Positions 1 through 8,109 of a stretch of DNA of 53,323 bases are shown piece by piece. The stretch is from an uncultured Erysipelotrichaceae bacterium (lineage in GTDB: Bacteria > Bacillota_I > Bacilli_A > RFN20 > CAG-288): positions 1 to 53,323 of the forward strand of contig CACYCE010000017.1 in assembly GCA_902772915.1 (NCBI GenBank), read 5' to 3'. The notes beneath the pieces were generated by a model. The model was not told where the DNA came from. It searched no databases and saw only the letters and a program-made list of their open reading frames with translations. Each line of letters opens with the position of its first letter. The stretch's first letter is position 1. The position numbers were made by a program, and so were the translations under genes.

Positions 1-320
1 GATCTTCTAGCTTGATCTCTCTCATATTTATTTGCATAGTGATGAACAAAGATGAGGAAGATAACCATCATAACTAAGCAGACAACAGCACCCCAGATTC
101 TGAAGTCGAAGACTTTGTTTCCTCCTCCTCCAAAAGCTTTGCCGATTGTTAATTCCGCTTGATAGATGGAATTATATTTATAAGGGACAGGGCTATTGTA
201 AGCGAAGAAACCGAGGATACACATAGTTAATCCACCAAGCCAAAGAACACCAATAATCGTGTAGATGATTATCTCTCTTTTACGATCCTTTTTTCTCTTT
301 TCTTCGTATTTATTATTCAT
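1..320 (-). CDS. Small membrane protein, C-terminus cut by window edge
   Basis: Reading the minus strand from ATG at 318-320 gives an open frame that runs off the window start after about 106 residues. It begins MNNKYEEKRKKDRKREIIIY and has one hydrophobic segment near residues 17-42 and a second near residues 83-98. A glycine-rich stretch (KAFGGGGNKVF) lies between them. The lysine/arginine-rich start suggests a cytosolic N-terminus. It starts 5 bases after the stop of the 326-1315 gene, so the two are probably co-transcribed. I do not recognise the family. Confidence 0.6.
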   Translation of the reverse strand, partial: MNNKYEEKRKKDRKREIIIYTIIGVLWLGGLTMCILGFFAYNSPVPYKYNSIYQAELTIGKAFGGGGNKVFDFRIWGAVVCLVMMVIFLIFVHHYANKYERDQARR

Positions 321-325
321 TTTAA

Positions 326-1315
326 TTATTCAGCTTTAGATTCTTCTTGTTTAGGAGCGGGTTCAACAACCTTTTCTCCTCTTTCTTTAATTAATTTTTG
401 TTCGTATTGAGCTAATTCGTTGAAGATGGTTGTAAAGGCTCTAACCCAAGCATCTCTATAGCCACTTAAGACATTTGTGAAGGTGTTTTCAAAAGCACCC
501 ATAACATCGGAGAATTTTTGACCTTCAGCTAATTTTCTAGTTCCATCGAAATAATGGAAATATTCATCGGATCTAGTAATACAATCGGTGAAGATTATAT
601 CTTTAGTCTTGTTGTGAGCTTTTAAGAAGTTATAGAATCCGACGATTCTATTCATTTCAGTATTGATGAAGGCACAAGAAGGATCGACTTTAGGATCAAA
701 GCCAGGTTGAGTGGAAGGATCAACACCATTCTTTTCTCTCTCATTAGAGATATAACTTCTAACTGCAGCGTTAAATTCGTTGAATTTTAATAAGAAATTA
801 ACGATAACAACTCTAAAAGCGTTAGATCTGTAATAAGGATCATCAACATTCATCAAAGCTTCAAATTTATCTTCTAAAGTACCTTCTTTTTTGAAAGTGT
901 TCATGAAACCTAAGCAAACATCTGATAAAGTCTCGTGTAAACCAACAACATAATCTAATAATTGCAAGGATAAAGAAGTATCAACTCTAATCTTTTCGTG
1001 ATCGATAGAGACGATTCTAGGATTTTCTCCATAGACATCTTCATATAACTCGTGAACTTGATTGGAAATTCTATCACCGACAGTGATTTCAGGAGCAGAA
1101 GGATCGTTAGATTTAACAATTTCTTTGTTGTTTCTGCAGAAGATTGCGAAAGGTGAATCCTCAGCAATCAAGTGGAAGAACATGTCTTTTCTCTGTTTAT
1201 AGACATCAACACTGTAACCTTCTTCGCTATTGTTAGGAAGTAAGTATTCCATAGTATCTCTAATAACAGCACTCAATTGATAAATCGCCATTACATAACG
1301 AGTTTGTTCATTCAT
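326..1315 (-). CDS. Hypothetical cytosolic protein, 329 aa
   Basis: An intact 329-residue protein with no signal peptide or membrane segment. It is mostly charged and probably helical, with an acidic/lysine-rich tail ending EESKAE. I recognise no domain. A GGAGG Shine-Dalgarno lies 12 bases before ATG, and a TATAAT -10 box lies further upstream at 1345-1350, so transcription starts just upstream and continues into the small membrane protein at 1-320. Function unknown; the coding call is firm because of length, start signals and operon spacing. Confidence 0.7.
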   Translation of the reverse strand: MNEQTRYVMAIYQLSAVIRDTMEYLLPNNSEEGYSVDVYKQRKDMFFHLIAEDSPFAIFCRNNKEIVKSNDPSAPEITVGDRISNQVHELYEDVYGENPRIVSIDHEKIRVDTSLSLQLLDYVVGLHETLSDVCLGFMNTFKKEGTLEDKFEALMNVDDPYYRSNAFRVVIVNFLLKFNEFNAAVRSYISNEREKNGVDPSTQPGFDPKVDPSCAFINTEMNRIVGFYNFLKAHNKTKDIIFTDCITRSDEYFHYFDGTRKLAEGQKFSDVMGAFENTFTNVLSGYRDAWVRAFTTIFNELAQYEQKLIKERGEKVVEPAPKQEESKAE

Positions 1316-1344
1316 ATTTATTAATTTCCTCCGTAGACTAAATT

Positions 1345-1350
1345 ATTATA
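1345..1350 (-). promoter_or_regulatory. -10 box of the 326-1315 operon
   Basis: TATAAT on the minus strand, followed by GGAGG (1328-1332) and ATG at 1315. No convincing -35 was found at 17 bases. Confidence 0.5.
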
Positions 1351-1375
1351 ACGCACATGCTTGTATTATTCTACA

Positions 1376-1396
1376 ATTATTAATTACATTAATAAT
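1376..1396. repeat. AT-rich inverted repeat between genes
   Basis: ATTATTAAT and ATTAATAAT form a 9-bp perfect stem with a 3-base loop. It lies just after the stop of the HAD gene (minus strand). No T-tract follows on the minus strand, so it may be a weak terminator or an RNA 3'-end stabiliser. Confidence 0.4.
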
Positions 1397-1401
1397 CGTA
1401 T

Positions 1402-2256
1402 TTATTTTTTCAATTTTCCTTCTTCTGTAAGAGAATATTCTCTCATATCTGAAACTCTATCTATCAAATGCTTAGCCCTTCTTCTAATGCAATTTTCTCC
1501 TGATTTCATGCCGAAAGAATTCTCGAAAGCCTCGAACATAGCAATATCGTTGTAAGAGTCACCTACAACCGCAACTTCATCTTCTTTAATGCCCTTCATT
1601 TTAATGTAATCTTTCAGGGTATCAGCTTTATTGGCTTCTTCAGCCGTAATTTCTAACATCATAGAAGTAACATTGATAGTAAGCTTATCTCCAAATTTAT
1701 CCATCATGGCAATTCTAGCGGCTTGAGCTTTTCTTTTAGCTCCTTCAGATAAGCCGAACGCCGGCATGACTTTATAAATATTTTTAGTAGAGATAGTCTT
1801 GATAAATTCAGATTCACTTATGTAATACTTTTCTCTATAAGCTCCTAGAAAGCCATTAACTATAACCGCTCCTAAAGATAATAATTTTCCCATGTTAGTA
1901 GGGGCAATTTTTATGATGTCGGTTTCATCAAAAATAATCCATCCGATGATACCTAATTCTCTTCTAAAGGTAATGAATAAATCCATCATCGTCTCTCTAT
2001 CGATTGGATGAGATTGAATAAATTCACCATTCTGATAAATAAAAGATCCACCGCATCCAATTAAAGGAATGTGAAATCCTAATTTCTTATCGACTTTCTT
2101 GCTTATTCGTAATGAGCGCCCAGTTACTAAAACTATCTCTCCCCCAGCTTTGTGATAATCAATTAAAAATCTCTTATTTTTTCTAGTCATAAGAGCAATT
2201 CTTCTTTTGGGATAAAATAATGTACCGTCTAAATCTGTAGCAATTAATTTGATCAT
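1402..2256 (-). CDS. Cof-type HAD-superfamily phosphatase
   Basis: A 284-residue HAD hydrolase of the Cof/YwpJ type, which usually dephosphorylates sugar phosphates or flavin nucleotides. Motif I is DLDGTLF at residues 8-14 (nucleophile and acid Asp), motif II is VTGRS at about 44-48, and the C-terminal motif IV GDSYNDIAMFEAF lies near residues 237-249. Length is typical for the family. No Shine-Dalgarno is visible; CATAAT lies 5 bases before the ATG, so the start may be leaderless. Substrate cannot be read from sequence. Confidence 0.85.
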   Translation of the reverse strand: MIKLIATDLDGTLFYPKRRIALMTRKNKRFLIDYHKAGGEIVLVTGRSLRISKKVDKKLGFHIPLIGCGGSFIYQNGEFIQSHPIDRETMMDLFITFRRELGIIGWIIFDETDIIKIAPTNMGKLLSLGAVIVNGFLGAYREKYYISESEFIKTISTKNIYKVMPAFGLSEGAKRKAQAARIAMMDKFGDKLTINVTSMMLEITAEEANKADTLKDYIKMKGIKEDEVAVVGDSYNDIAMFEAFENSFGMKSGENCIRRRAKHLIDRVSDMREYSLTEEGKLKK

Positions 2257-2286
2257 TTCTAATTATGTTTTTTCTAACAATATTTA

Positions 2287-3708
2287 TTATAACTCTACAA
2301 TAGTAGTCACACTTTCTTTTTGATAATAAGAAGGATATTCTTTTTGAGATATTTTTATATTTTTAATCTCTTCTTTTGGAGCATAACAATTGACAGTATT
2401 GTTAGAGTTATTAATTAAATATACAGGAATTATATCCATATTTAAATAATTTTTATACTCTCCTATTAAAATATTAGCCTCTTCTAATGAAGAAGTATTC
2501 ATTAAAGAAGTAGTAATCATATCTCCATAAGACCCATCTTCTATAAAGACAGTAACAGAAGAAAAGTAAGTGTGAGAATATCCAGTTAAAGAATCGATGA
2601 TGTGATGACGAATGATATTATCTTTATTGTAGAAATAGGCGTTATACGAACCGGAAGTTGACATTGAAAAAGTTCCTTCTTTAAACATTACTAAATCCGA
2701 AGGCGAATATTTACTCCCTCCTAAATAATTAATGCCAACTCTCTCTTCTTGATAATAAAGAGGATTCGATAAAGAAAACTCCCACTTAGATGAAGTTAGC
2801 TTACTACCAATACAAGAAATAGAACTCGTACCGGAATTAATAAACATATTCTTGTTAGGATACTTTCTTTTAAACAATTCTGTCGCTTCTCCTTTACCAA
2901 ACCCTCCTAAAGTTAAACTAGGTTTAGATAAATCGATATTAAATTTTTCTTTTAATGACTCAATTAATGGTGAATTATTCTTGATTACCTCGTCAATTCT
3001 CGGTATATTCTTGAAAATAACTGACTTATTAATGTCGTTTAATTGAACGTAAGTATTCAATTCTTGACTTGTTAAAGTCAAATCTTTGCAAAAATTAATT
3101 TCTTCATCTAAAGGGTCATCAAACATAACTTTTCTATTTAAAATTGATGATTCTAGATATCTATCTTTTACACTTGAATTTGTATAATCAGAAGACATAT
3201 CTAAATACGCATCCCACAATAGAGAAAGGCTACCTATACCTATATTAAATTTGTCTTTGCTGTGAATAGAAAAATCCAAAGCCTTTTTCAATGAATTGTA
3301 AAAAGATTCTTCAAGTATTATTTCTTGATTACTCCCGTAAGAATTATTGATAGTTTTTAAATTATTAATTACTTTTCCATCAGAAGAAGAATAGTAATAA
3401 TTATGTCTATCAAAATAAGCGTGCTTTTCTTTGAAAAAAGAATAAAAATCACTTTCTAATTCTTTATCGTAAATCTTATCTTGATTGCCGTAGCCGTAAT
3501 ATCTTAGTTGAATCGAAGTATTAAATGGAGCGATTGTGCCTTTTTCATCACTTAGAAGATTACCTTGTTTATCACAAGCATGGTAAGTCCCGGTATACGG
3601 ATTAATATTTCCGCACATCAAATCGATATACGAAACTTTTTCCGAGCAAGAACTTAAACTTAATAAGGGAATAAATGAGAATAATAAAGTCAGTGTTTTT
3701 TTATTCAT
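2287..3708 (-). CDS. apbE: ApbE-like FAD:protein FMN transferase, lipoprotein
   Basis: A 473-residue lipoprotein of the ApbE family, which attaches FMN to Thr/Ser of target proteins such as RnfG and RnfD. ATG at 3708 is preferred because upstream in-frame ATGs lie inside the terminator of the next gene, and because it places a clean signal peptide with lipobox LSSC at the N-terminus. ApbE signatures are GGFGKGEATEL, INSGTSS, HHIIDSLTGYSH and the metal-site region GDMITTSL. The N-terminal third is longer than in typical ApbE (about 300-350 aa). It lies near but outside the Rnf operon, its likely substrate source. No Shine-Dalgarno is present; the promoter suggests a leaderless mRNA. Confidence 0.8.
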   Translation of the reverse strand: MNKKTLTLLFSFIPLLSLSSCSEKVSYIDLMCGNINPYTGTYHACDKQGNLLSDEKGTIAPFNTSIQLRYYGYGNQDKIYDKELESDFYSFFKEKHAYFDRHNYYYSSSDGKVINNLKTINNSYGSNQEIILEESFYNSLKKALDFSIHSKDKFNIGIGSLSLLWDAYLDMSSDYTNSSVKDRYLESSILNRKVMFDDPLDEEINFCKDLTLTSQELNTYVQLNDINKSVIFKNIPRIDEVIKNNSPLIESLKEKFNIDLSKPSLTLGGFGKGEATELFKRKYPNKNMFINSGTSSISCIGSKLTSSKWEFSLSNPLYYQEERVGINYLGGSKYSPSDLVMFKEGTFSMSTSGSYNAYFYNKDNIIRHHIIDSLTGYSHTYFSSVTVFIEDGSYGDMITTSLMNTSSLEEANILIGEYKNYLNMDIIPVYLINNSNNTVNCYAPKEEIKNIKISQKEYPSYYQKESVTTIVEL

Positions 3709-3714
3709 ATTGTA

Positions 3715-3720
3715 ATTATA
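3715..3720 (-). promoter_or_regulatory. Leaderless -10 box of apbE
   Basis: TATAAT on the minus strand ends six bases before ATG (3706-3708), so the predicted first transcribed base is the A of ATG. No Shine-Dalgarno follows. It abuts the T-tract of the hpf terminator. Confidence 0.65.
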
Positions 3721-3724
3721 CATC

Positions 3725-3754
3725 AAAAAAGACTGGGAATATTTCTTCCCAGTC
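3725..3754 (-). terminator. Rho-independent terminator of hpf
   Basis: On the minus strand a 9-bp perfect stem (GACTGGGAA / TTCCCAGTC, 3731-3739 and 3746-3754) with a 6-base loop is followed by six Ts (3725-3730). It lies 20 bases beyond the hpf stop. Confidence 0.9.
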
Positions 3755-3773
3755 CATTTCATGGTTTTAGATT

Positions 3774-4316
3774 TTACTCTATTTCAATAAGACCGAAGTC
3801 TCCTTCATTTCTCTTGTAAATAACGCAAGTTTTTTGAGAAGCAGAATCTAGATAAATGAAGAAATTGTGATCTAGAGCTTCCATTCTACATAAAGCTTCT
3901 TCGACATCCATAGGAGTTAGATTGAGATTCTTTCTCTTAACGATTTTTTCAATCGGTAAATTGTCTTGAGAATTCGCCTCTAATAGATCTAATCTCATAT
4001 CTTCCGCTAAGGAATTTCTCTTTTTAAATTTAGCTTTCTTAGTCTTAATTCTACGAAGTTGCTTTTCTAATTTATCTAAAGCTAAGTCGACAGCGGAATA
4101 AGTATCTGCAGAGATAACTTTAGCTCTCAAGTCTGTATTTTTAGAGTGAACATTGATTTCAACTGTTTGATCGACTTGTCCAACCGAATAAGTAATGACA
4201 CATTTAACAGGATAAGAAGAATCAAAGTATTTTTCGATACGCGAAAGTTTTTTAATCGCTTGTTCCTTCATGGCAGGGGTAACTTCAATGCCACGACCTA
4301 CGACTTTGTATTCCAT
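3774..4316 (-). CDS. hpf: Ribosome hibernation-promoting factor, long form
   Basis: A 180-residue long-form HPF, which pairs 70S ribosomes into inactive 100S dimers in slow growth. The N-terminal S30AE domain (about 1-100) starts MEYKVVGRGIEVTPAMKEQA and ends in a basic stretch (RRIKTKKAKFKKR). After a linker, the C-terminal dimerisation domain (about 122-180) reads IEKIVKRKNLNLTPMDVEEA and ends FGLIEIE. AGAAGGAG precedes the ATG. It is monocistronic: it has its own promoter with a cre-like element and its own terminator. Confidence 0.93.
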   Translation of the reverse strand: MEYKVVGRGIEVTPAMKEQAIKKLSRIEKYFDSSYPVKCVITYSVGQVDQTVEINVHSKNTDLRAKVISADTYSAVDLALDKLEKQLRRIKTKKAKFKKRNSLAEDMRLDLLEANSQDNLPIEKIVKRKNLNLTPMDVEEALCRMEALDHNFFIYLDSASQKTCVIYKRNEGDFGLIEIE

Positions 4317-4361
4317 AATAAGTTTCTCCTTCTAAGGGAACTAATCCCTACTTGTACCTAT

Positions 4362-4367
4362 ATTATA
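4362..4367 (-). promoter_or_regulatory. -10 box of hpf
   Basis: TATAAT on the minus strand, about 45 bases before ATG. A clear -35 at 17 bases is lacking, which fits a regulated promoter. Confidence 0.6.
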
Positions 4368-4372
4368 CACTA

Positions 4373-4386
4373 TTAAAGCGCTTTCA
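4373..4386 (-). promoter_or_regulatory. cre-like catabolite operator in hpf promoter
   Basis: TGAAAGCGCTTTAA on the minus strand matches the CcpA cre consensus TGWAANCGNTNWCA at all but one position and has the palindromic core AAAGCGCTTT. It sits in the -35/-10 spacer of the hpf promoter, where CcpA binding would repress. CcpA itself is not in this window. Confidence 0.5.
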
Positions 4387-4455
4387 ATAGAGGAAACCAA
4401 AAATTTATTTTAGTGTTTTAAATTATAAACAGGCGAAAAATTAACGTTTATATAA

Positions 4456-5958
4456 TTAATCCTGAGAATATAAATCAGCGGCTTTATACCACTTATCTTT
4501 ATCCACTACTTTGATATAACCATCTTTAGAATCAGAAAGGAGAACTCCTCCATCATCTTCGTAGAAAGATAAGATATCGATAACTGAACTAGATATTAAT
4601 TCTCCAGGTATTAAAACAGGGATTCCTGGAGGATAGACCATTATCGATTCAGCGCAAATTTCTCCAACGGCATCTTCTAATTTAACAACCTTATAAGGAG
4701 CGTAGAAAGCTTCTCTAGGGCGAACTAAAAGCTTAGGATAGTGATACTCAAAATTAGGAATTATATATTCTTCATTATTTTGGTAATATTCTTTAGATAA
4801 TTCTTTGAAAGCTTTAATTAAAATATCCTTATCTTTCTCTAAAGTACCTATCCCGAATAAAGCCATAACTTCTTTAGCTTCGCCTAATTCTAATTGAATA
4901 TTAAATTTCTCTCTGATTTCTCGATAGATTTCAAATCCAGTTTTACCTAAACCAGAGACATTAATAACTAATTTAGATTTATCTCTTCCGTATCTTCCCG
5001 GAGTAGAGCAAAAAGAATCATCGATGCAACTTAACCCTGGAATCTTGGAAATTTCTTTTCTAGCTTCCTCAGCGTATCTGATAGATCTATCTATATATTC
5101 TTCACCTTGGAAATATAAAAATTTTCTGGCGGCATCTAAAGAAGCTAATAGCAAATGGTTAGGAGAAGTAGATGAAAACATAGAAAAAACTCTAGTAACT
5201 CTATGCCAATCTATCAAGTCACCTTTACCAAGAATCATAGATGATTGTGTTAAACTTCCTCCGGTTTTATGAATAGATAAAATAGATAAATCCGCTCCAG
5301 CATCCATAGCTGAGCAAGGCTCATTTTTTGAAAAGTGGAAATGGGCTCCATGAGCTTCATCACAAATTACCACCACTCCTCTTTTATGAGCTTCTTTAAC
5401 TATGCTTTTTAAATCAGAAACAATACCAAAGTAAGTAGGATTAATAACAAACAGAGCTTTAACGTCAGGATTTTCGTCCATAGCTTTAACGTATTCTTCA
5501 ACATCCACCCCATTAGCGATACCTGTTTCTTCATCTAAATCCGGGGATATAAATATCGGATATGCTCCTGAAACTATCAAGCCGTTAATGGCGGATTTAT
5601 GCACATTTCTCGGGAGAATAATCTTATCTTTAGGATCTAAGACCGCACATAAAAGAGTTATGATTCCTCCAGTAGAACCATTGACTGAGAATAAACATTC
5701 ATCTGCGTTAAAAGCTTGAGCTGCTAAAGCTTCAGCTTTTTTTATAACTCCTTGAGGGTGGTAGAGGTTATCTAAACCTATAGGAGCGTTAAAATCCGAA
5801 TCGAAAATATTTTCACCGGCAAAATAAACTAAATCAGTCTTTATACCTCCAAGTTTATGTCCAGGCACATCAAAAGGAGTCGGAGACGATTTCATGTAAT
5901 CTATACAAGCTTGTAAGAACGGTTCCTCTTCTTGAGGATCTTTTTCAAATTTATTCAT
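4456..5958 (-). CDS. Orn/Lys/Arg decarboxylase family, PLP-dependent
   Basis: A 500-residue PLP enzyme of the aspartate-aminotransferase-fold Orn/Lys/Arg decarboxylase group found in Gram-positives (speA/cad type). Seen: DVPGHKLGG at 29-37, SVNGSTGGI (cofactor phosphate region), CDEAHGAHF (Asp against pyridine N) and SIHKTGG, whose Lys is the Schiff-base residue. The C-terminal domain contains YPPGIPVLIPGE, also typical. It starts in the TAATG overlap with the metK stop, so it shares the SAM-riboswitch transcript. Which amino acid it uses cannot be told; pairing with MetK hints at polyamine synthesis, but no SAM decarboxylase or spermidine synthase is present here. Confidence 0.85.
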   Translation of the reverse strand: MNKFEKDPQEEEPFLQACIDYMKSSPTPFDVPGHKLGGIKTDLVYFAGENIFDSDFNAPIGLDNLYHPQGVIKKAEALAAQAFNADECLFSVNGSTGGIITLLCAVLDPKDKIILPRNVHKSAINGLIVSGAYPIFISPDLDEETGIANGVDVEEYVKAMDENPDVKALFVINPTYFGIVSDLKSIVKEAHKRGVVVICDEAHGAHFHFSKNEPCSAMDAGADLSILSIHKTGGSLTQSSMILGKGDLIDWHRVTRVFSMFSSTSPNHLLLASLDAARKFLYFQGEEYIDRSIRYAEEARKEISKIPGLSCIDDSFCSTPGRYGRDKSKLVINVSGLGKTGFEIYREIREKFNIQLELGEAKEVMALFGIGTLEKDKDILIKAFKELSKEYYQNNEEYIIPNFEYHYPKLLVRPREAFYAPYKVVKLEDAVGEICAESIMVYPPGIPVLIPGELISSSVIDILSFYEDDGGVLLSDSKDGYIKVVDKDKWYKAADLYSQD

Positions 5959-7136
5959 TATTGATTTTTATTAATATATTCTTTTAAAGCTTCAACCTTA
6001 TCTAACTTTTCAAAAGGTAAGTCTAAATCAGGTCTACCAAAGTGTCCGTAATTACATAATTCCGCATACTTAAATGTAGGCTTTCTAAGAGAAAAGTTAT
6101 CAATAATTCCTTGAGGTGTAAAGTCGAAAATATCATATATTGCTTTCAATATTAAATTTTTATCAACTTTCTCGGTTCCAAAAGTCTCAATAGCAATAGA
6201 AACTGGTTTAGAAACGCCTATTGCGTAAGACAATTGTATTTGACATCTATCCGCTAAAGAAGCTGCTACTATATTCTTAGCGCAATATCTAGCCGCATAT
6301 GTAGCAGATCTATCAACCTTAGTAGGATCTTTACCAGAGAAAGCTCCACCTCCATGAGGGCAACTCCCTCCGTAAGTATCGACAATAATCTTTCTTCCTG
6401 TAACACCAGTATCACCTAGAGGACCACCTATGCAGAATCTACCAGTAGGGTTGATGTAATAATTAAAATCAGTATCGAATCCAAAAGATTTAACAACTTC
6501 ATCTAAGACAACTTTCTTCAACATCAAACGATATTCTTTCATATCTTTAACTTCTTCATCATGTTGACATGAGAAGACGATAGTATCAATCTTAGATTTG
6601 TTAGGATTGGTATAATCGATAGTAACTTGGGCCTTCATATCAGGTCTAGAATGAGGTAATTTACCTTCTTTTCTCAAAGTCGAAGCATATCTAACAATCT
6701 TATGAGCCATAACTATAGGCAAAGGCATGTAGTTGCTAGTTTCATTAGATGCATAACCAAACATGATACCTTGGTCACCAGCACCTAATTCTTTAGAATC
6801 GAAAGAAGAATCGACACCTTGAGCAATATCCTGCGATTGAGATTTAATTAAATTTTCAATCTTACAAGAATCACAACCTATGCCATCGCTAGGCTTTAAA
6901 TAACCTATCTTTCTTAAGACATCTCTAGTGATTTGCTCATAATCGACTTTTGCAGAAGTTGTAATTTCTCCAGCTAAAGTTATGTGTTCAGTAGTAGCTA
7001 AAACCTCAACTGCTACTCTAGAAAAAGGATCTTGACTAAGACACTCATCTAAAATAGCATCAGCGATTTGATCACAGACCTTATCAGGATGTCCTTCTGA
7101 AACCGATTCACTTGTAAATAATACTTTTCTTCCCAT
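5958..7136 (-). CDS. metK: S-adenosylmethionine synthetase
   Basis: A 392-residue MetK, which makes S-adenosylmethionine from methionine and ATP. Motifs: SESVSEGHPDKVCDQIADA at the N-terminus, GAGDQGIMFGYA, and the phosphate-binding GGGAFSGKDPTKVDRSA. The start at 7136 is chosen because MGRKVLFTSESVSEGH matches the family start and a GGGGG purine run lies just before it. The longer in-frame start would lie inside the riboswitch terminator. The stop overlaps the decarboxylase ATG (TAATG). Confidence 0.95.
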   Translation of the reverse strand: MGRKVLFTSESVSEGHPDKVCDQIADAILDECLSQDPFSRVAVEVLATTEHITLAGEITTSAKVDYEQITRDVLRKIGYLKPSDGIGCDSCKIENLIKSQSQDIAQGVDSSFDSKELGAGDQGIMFGYASNETSNYMPLPIVMAHKIVRYASTLRKEGKLPHSRPDMKAQVTIDYTNPNKSKIDTIVFSCQHDEEVKDMKEYRLMLKKVVLDEVVKSFGFDTDFNYYINPTGRFCIGGPLGDTGVTGRKIIVDTYGGSCPHGGGAFSGKDPTKVDRSATYAARYCAKNIVAASLADRCQIQLSYAIGVSKPVSIAIETFGTEKVDKNLILKAIYDIFDFTPQGIIDNFSLRKPTFKYAELCNYGHFGRPDLDLPFEKLDKVEALKEYINKNQ

Positions 7137-7155
7137 ATTCTTCCCCCTATATAAG

Positions 7156-7276
7156 AAAAAGCCCATCTCAATGATGGGCATAGTAAGTGTGATTCCCATC
7201 ATTCAAGTTTTAGCACCTTGTGATTACAGGTTGCTGACGGATCAAAGGGCTTGTCCCTAACCGTACTCTTTATGGC
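7156..7276 (-). ncRNA. SAM-I (S-box) riboswitch upstream of metK
   Basis: The minus strand leader carries S-box core elements: AGGGACAAGCCC (P2), a CCGTCAGCAACC stretch matching the family's GCAACC, then AGGTGCTAAAA matching the GGTGCTAA junction. Downstream, TGATGGG can pair with CCCATCA (antiterminator), or GCCCATC (7161-7167) with GATGGGC (7173-7179) to form a terminator followed by TTTTTC. This is the standard S-box OFF switch on metK. P1 is not clearly resolved by eye. Confidence 0.85.
7161..7179 (-). terminator. Riboswitch-controlled terminator
   Basis: A 7-bp stem GCCCATC/GATGGGC with a 5-base loop, followed on the minus strand by five Ts. Its 5' arm overlaps the antiterminator partner. 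Confidence 0.85.
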
Positions 7277-7283
7277 ATTACTT

Positions 7284-7312
7284 ATATTATCTTTACCTAG
7301 GTTCTTTTGCAA
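7284..7312 (-). promoter_or_regulatory. metK promoter
   Basis: TTGCAA (7307-7312) and TAATAT (7284-7289) on the minus strand are separated by exactly 17 bases. The start point is near 7277, just upstream of the riboswitch core. The -35 begins only 7 bases beyond the stop of the last Rnf-operon gene, and no terminator lies between. Confidence 0.6.
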
Positions 7313-7318
7313 GAGAAA

Positions 7319-7582
7319 TTATTTAGAAAATTCTTCTTGTTTAAGTTTTTTAAGTCCTTGAGCTAACTGATCTGGACAAGAAGTGCTTTTTTCTCTGCAG
7401 GTTATTCCTTCTAATCTAGAAATGACATCGTCGATTTTCATCCCGGATACTAATTTAGCTATCCCTTTTAAATTGCCGTTACAACCTCTTACGACCACTA
7501 AATCTTTAACGGTATCACCTTCGTAAAAAATATGCATTTCAGTAGAGCAGACACCTTGAGGTTTATAGATGTATTCTTTCAT
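7319..7582 (-). CDS. TSCPD-domain protein
   Basis: An 87-residue protein of the TIGR03905 TSCPD type, named for a motif seen here as TSCPDQLAQGL near the C-terminus. Other family features are YKPQGVCSTEM, RGCNGNLKGIAKLVSGM and ITCREKSTSCP. The four conserved cysteines suggest metal or redox chemistry; the TSCPD domain also occurs at the end of some class II ribonucleotide reductases. AGGAGG precedes the ATG. It is the last gene of the Rnf transcription unit, 14 bases after the Gx transporter. Confidence 0.8.
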   Translation of the reverse strand: MKEYIYKPQGVCSTEMHIFYEGDTVKDLVVVRGCNGNLKGIAKLVSGMKIDDVISRLEGITCREKSTSCPDQLAQGLKKLKQEEFSK

Positions 7583-7596
7583 ATCATTAATTCCTC

Positions 7597-8109
7597 CTAA
7601 TTAGCTTTAAGTCTATTTAATTGTGGAATGCGCTTTATAAGCTGACTAACTATTAATGCTATCACTAATCCACTTCCAATACCAACTATAGATAATACAG
7701 GGAAATACAAGAACATATAAGGATTCTTAACTATTACTACATACATAATAATTTGACCTAGAACGTGGAAGTAAGAACCTAATATCGATATTGTATAAAT
7801 TGAACTCTTAGTAAATTGATATAAAACAAATGTTATGATAACACTTAAACTCGTTCCTACTATCGACAACAAAAATGAAGTGCCAAAACCTTGGAATAAT
7901 GCTACTAAAATTACTTTTAACAAACTGACTATCACATAATATGAAGGCCCTAAATACAACAGAGCAAATAGGCAAGGCAAAATAGCTAAACCTAATCTAA
8001 ATCCAGGGACTGGCATAGGTATGAAGCCTTCGACGTAATGTAAGACAGAGGATAAAGCTAATAGGAAGGCAGTGATTGTAATCTTTTTAACTAAATTGTT
8101 ATTACGCAT
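7597..8109 (-). CDS. Gx transporter family membrane protein
   Basis: A 170-residue integral membrane protein with about five hydrophobic segments. It contains the conserved stretch FIPMPVPGFRLGLAILP, followed by FALLYLGPSYYVIVSLLKV. This matches the Gx transporter / heptaprenyl diphosphate synthase component I family (PF07456), which often accompanies rnf genes in Firmicutes. AAGGAGG lies before the ATG, and the first 8 bases overlap the upstream NusG-II gene. Transport substrate is unknown; a role in Rnf biogenesis or quinone/flavin supply is only suggested by location. Confidence 0.75.
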   Translation of the reverse strand: MRNNNLVKKITITAFLLALSSVLHYVEGFIPMPVPGFRLGLAILPCLFALLYLGPSYYVIVSLLKVILVALFQGFGTSFLLSIVGTSLSVIITFVLYQFTKSSIYTISILGSYFHVLGQIIMYVVIVKNPYMFLYFPVLSIVGIGSGLVIALIVSQLIKRIPQLNRLKAN

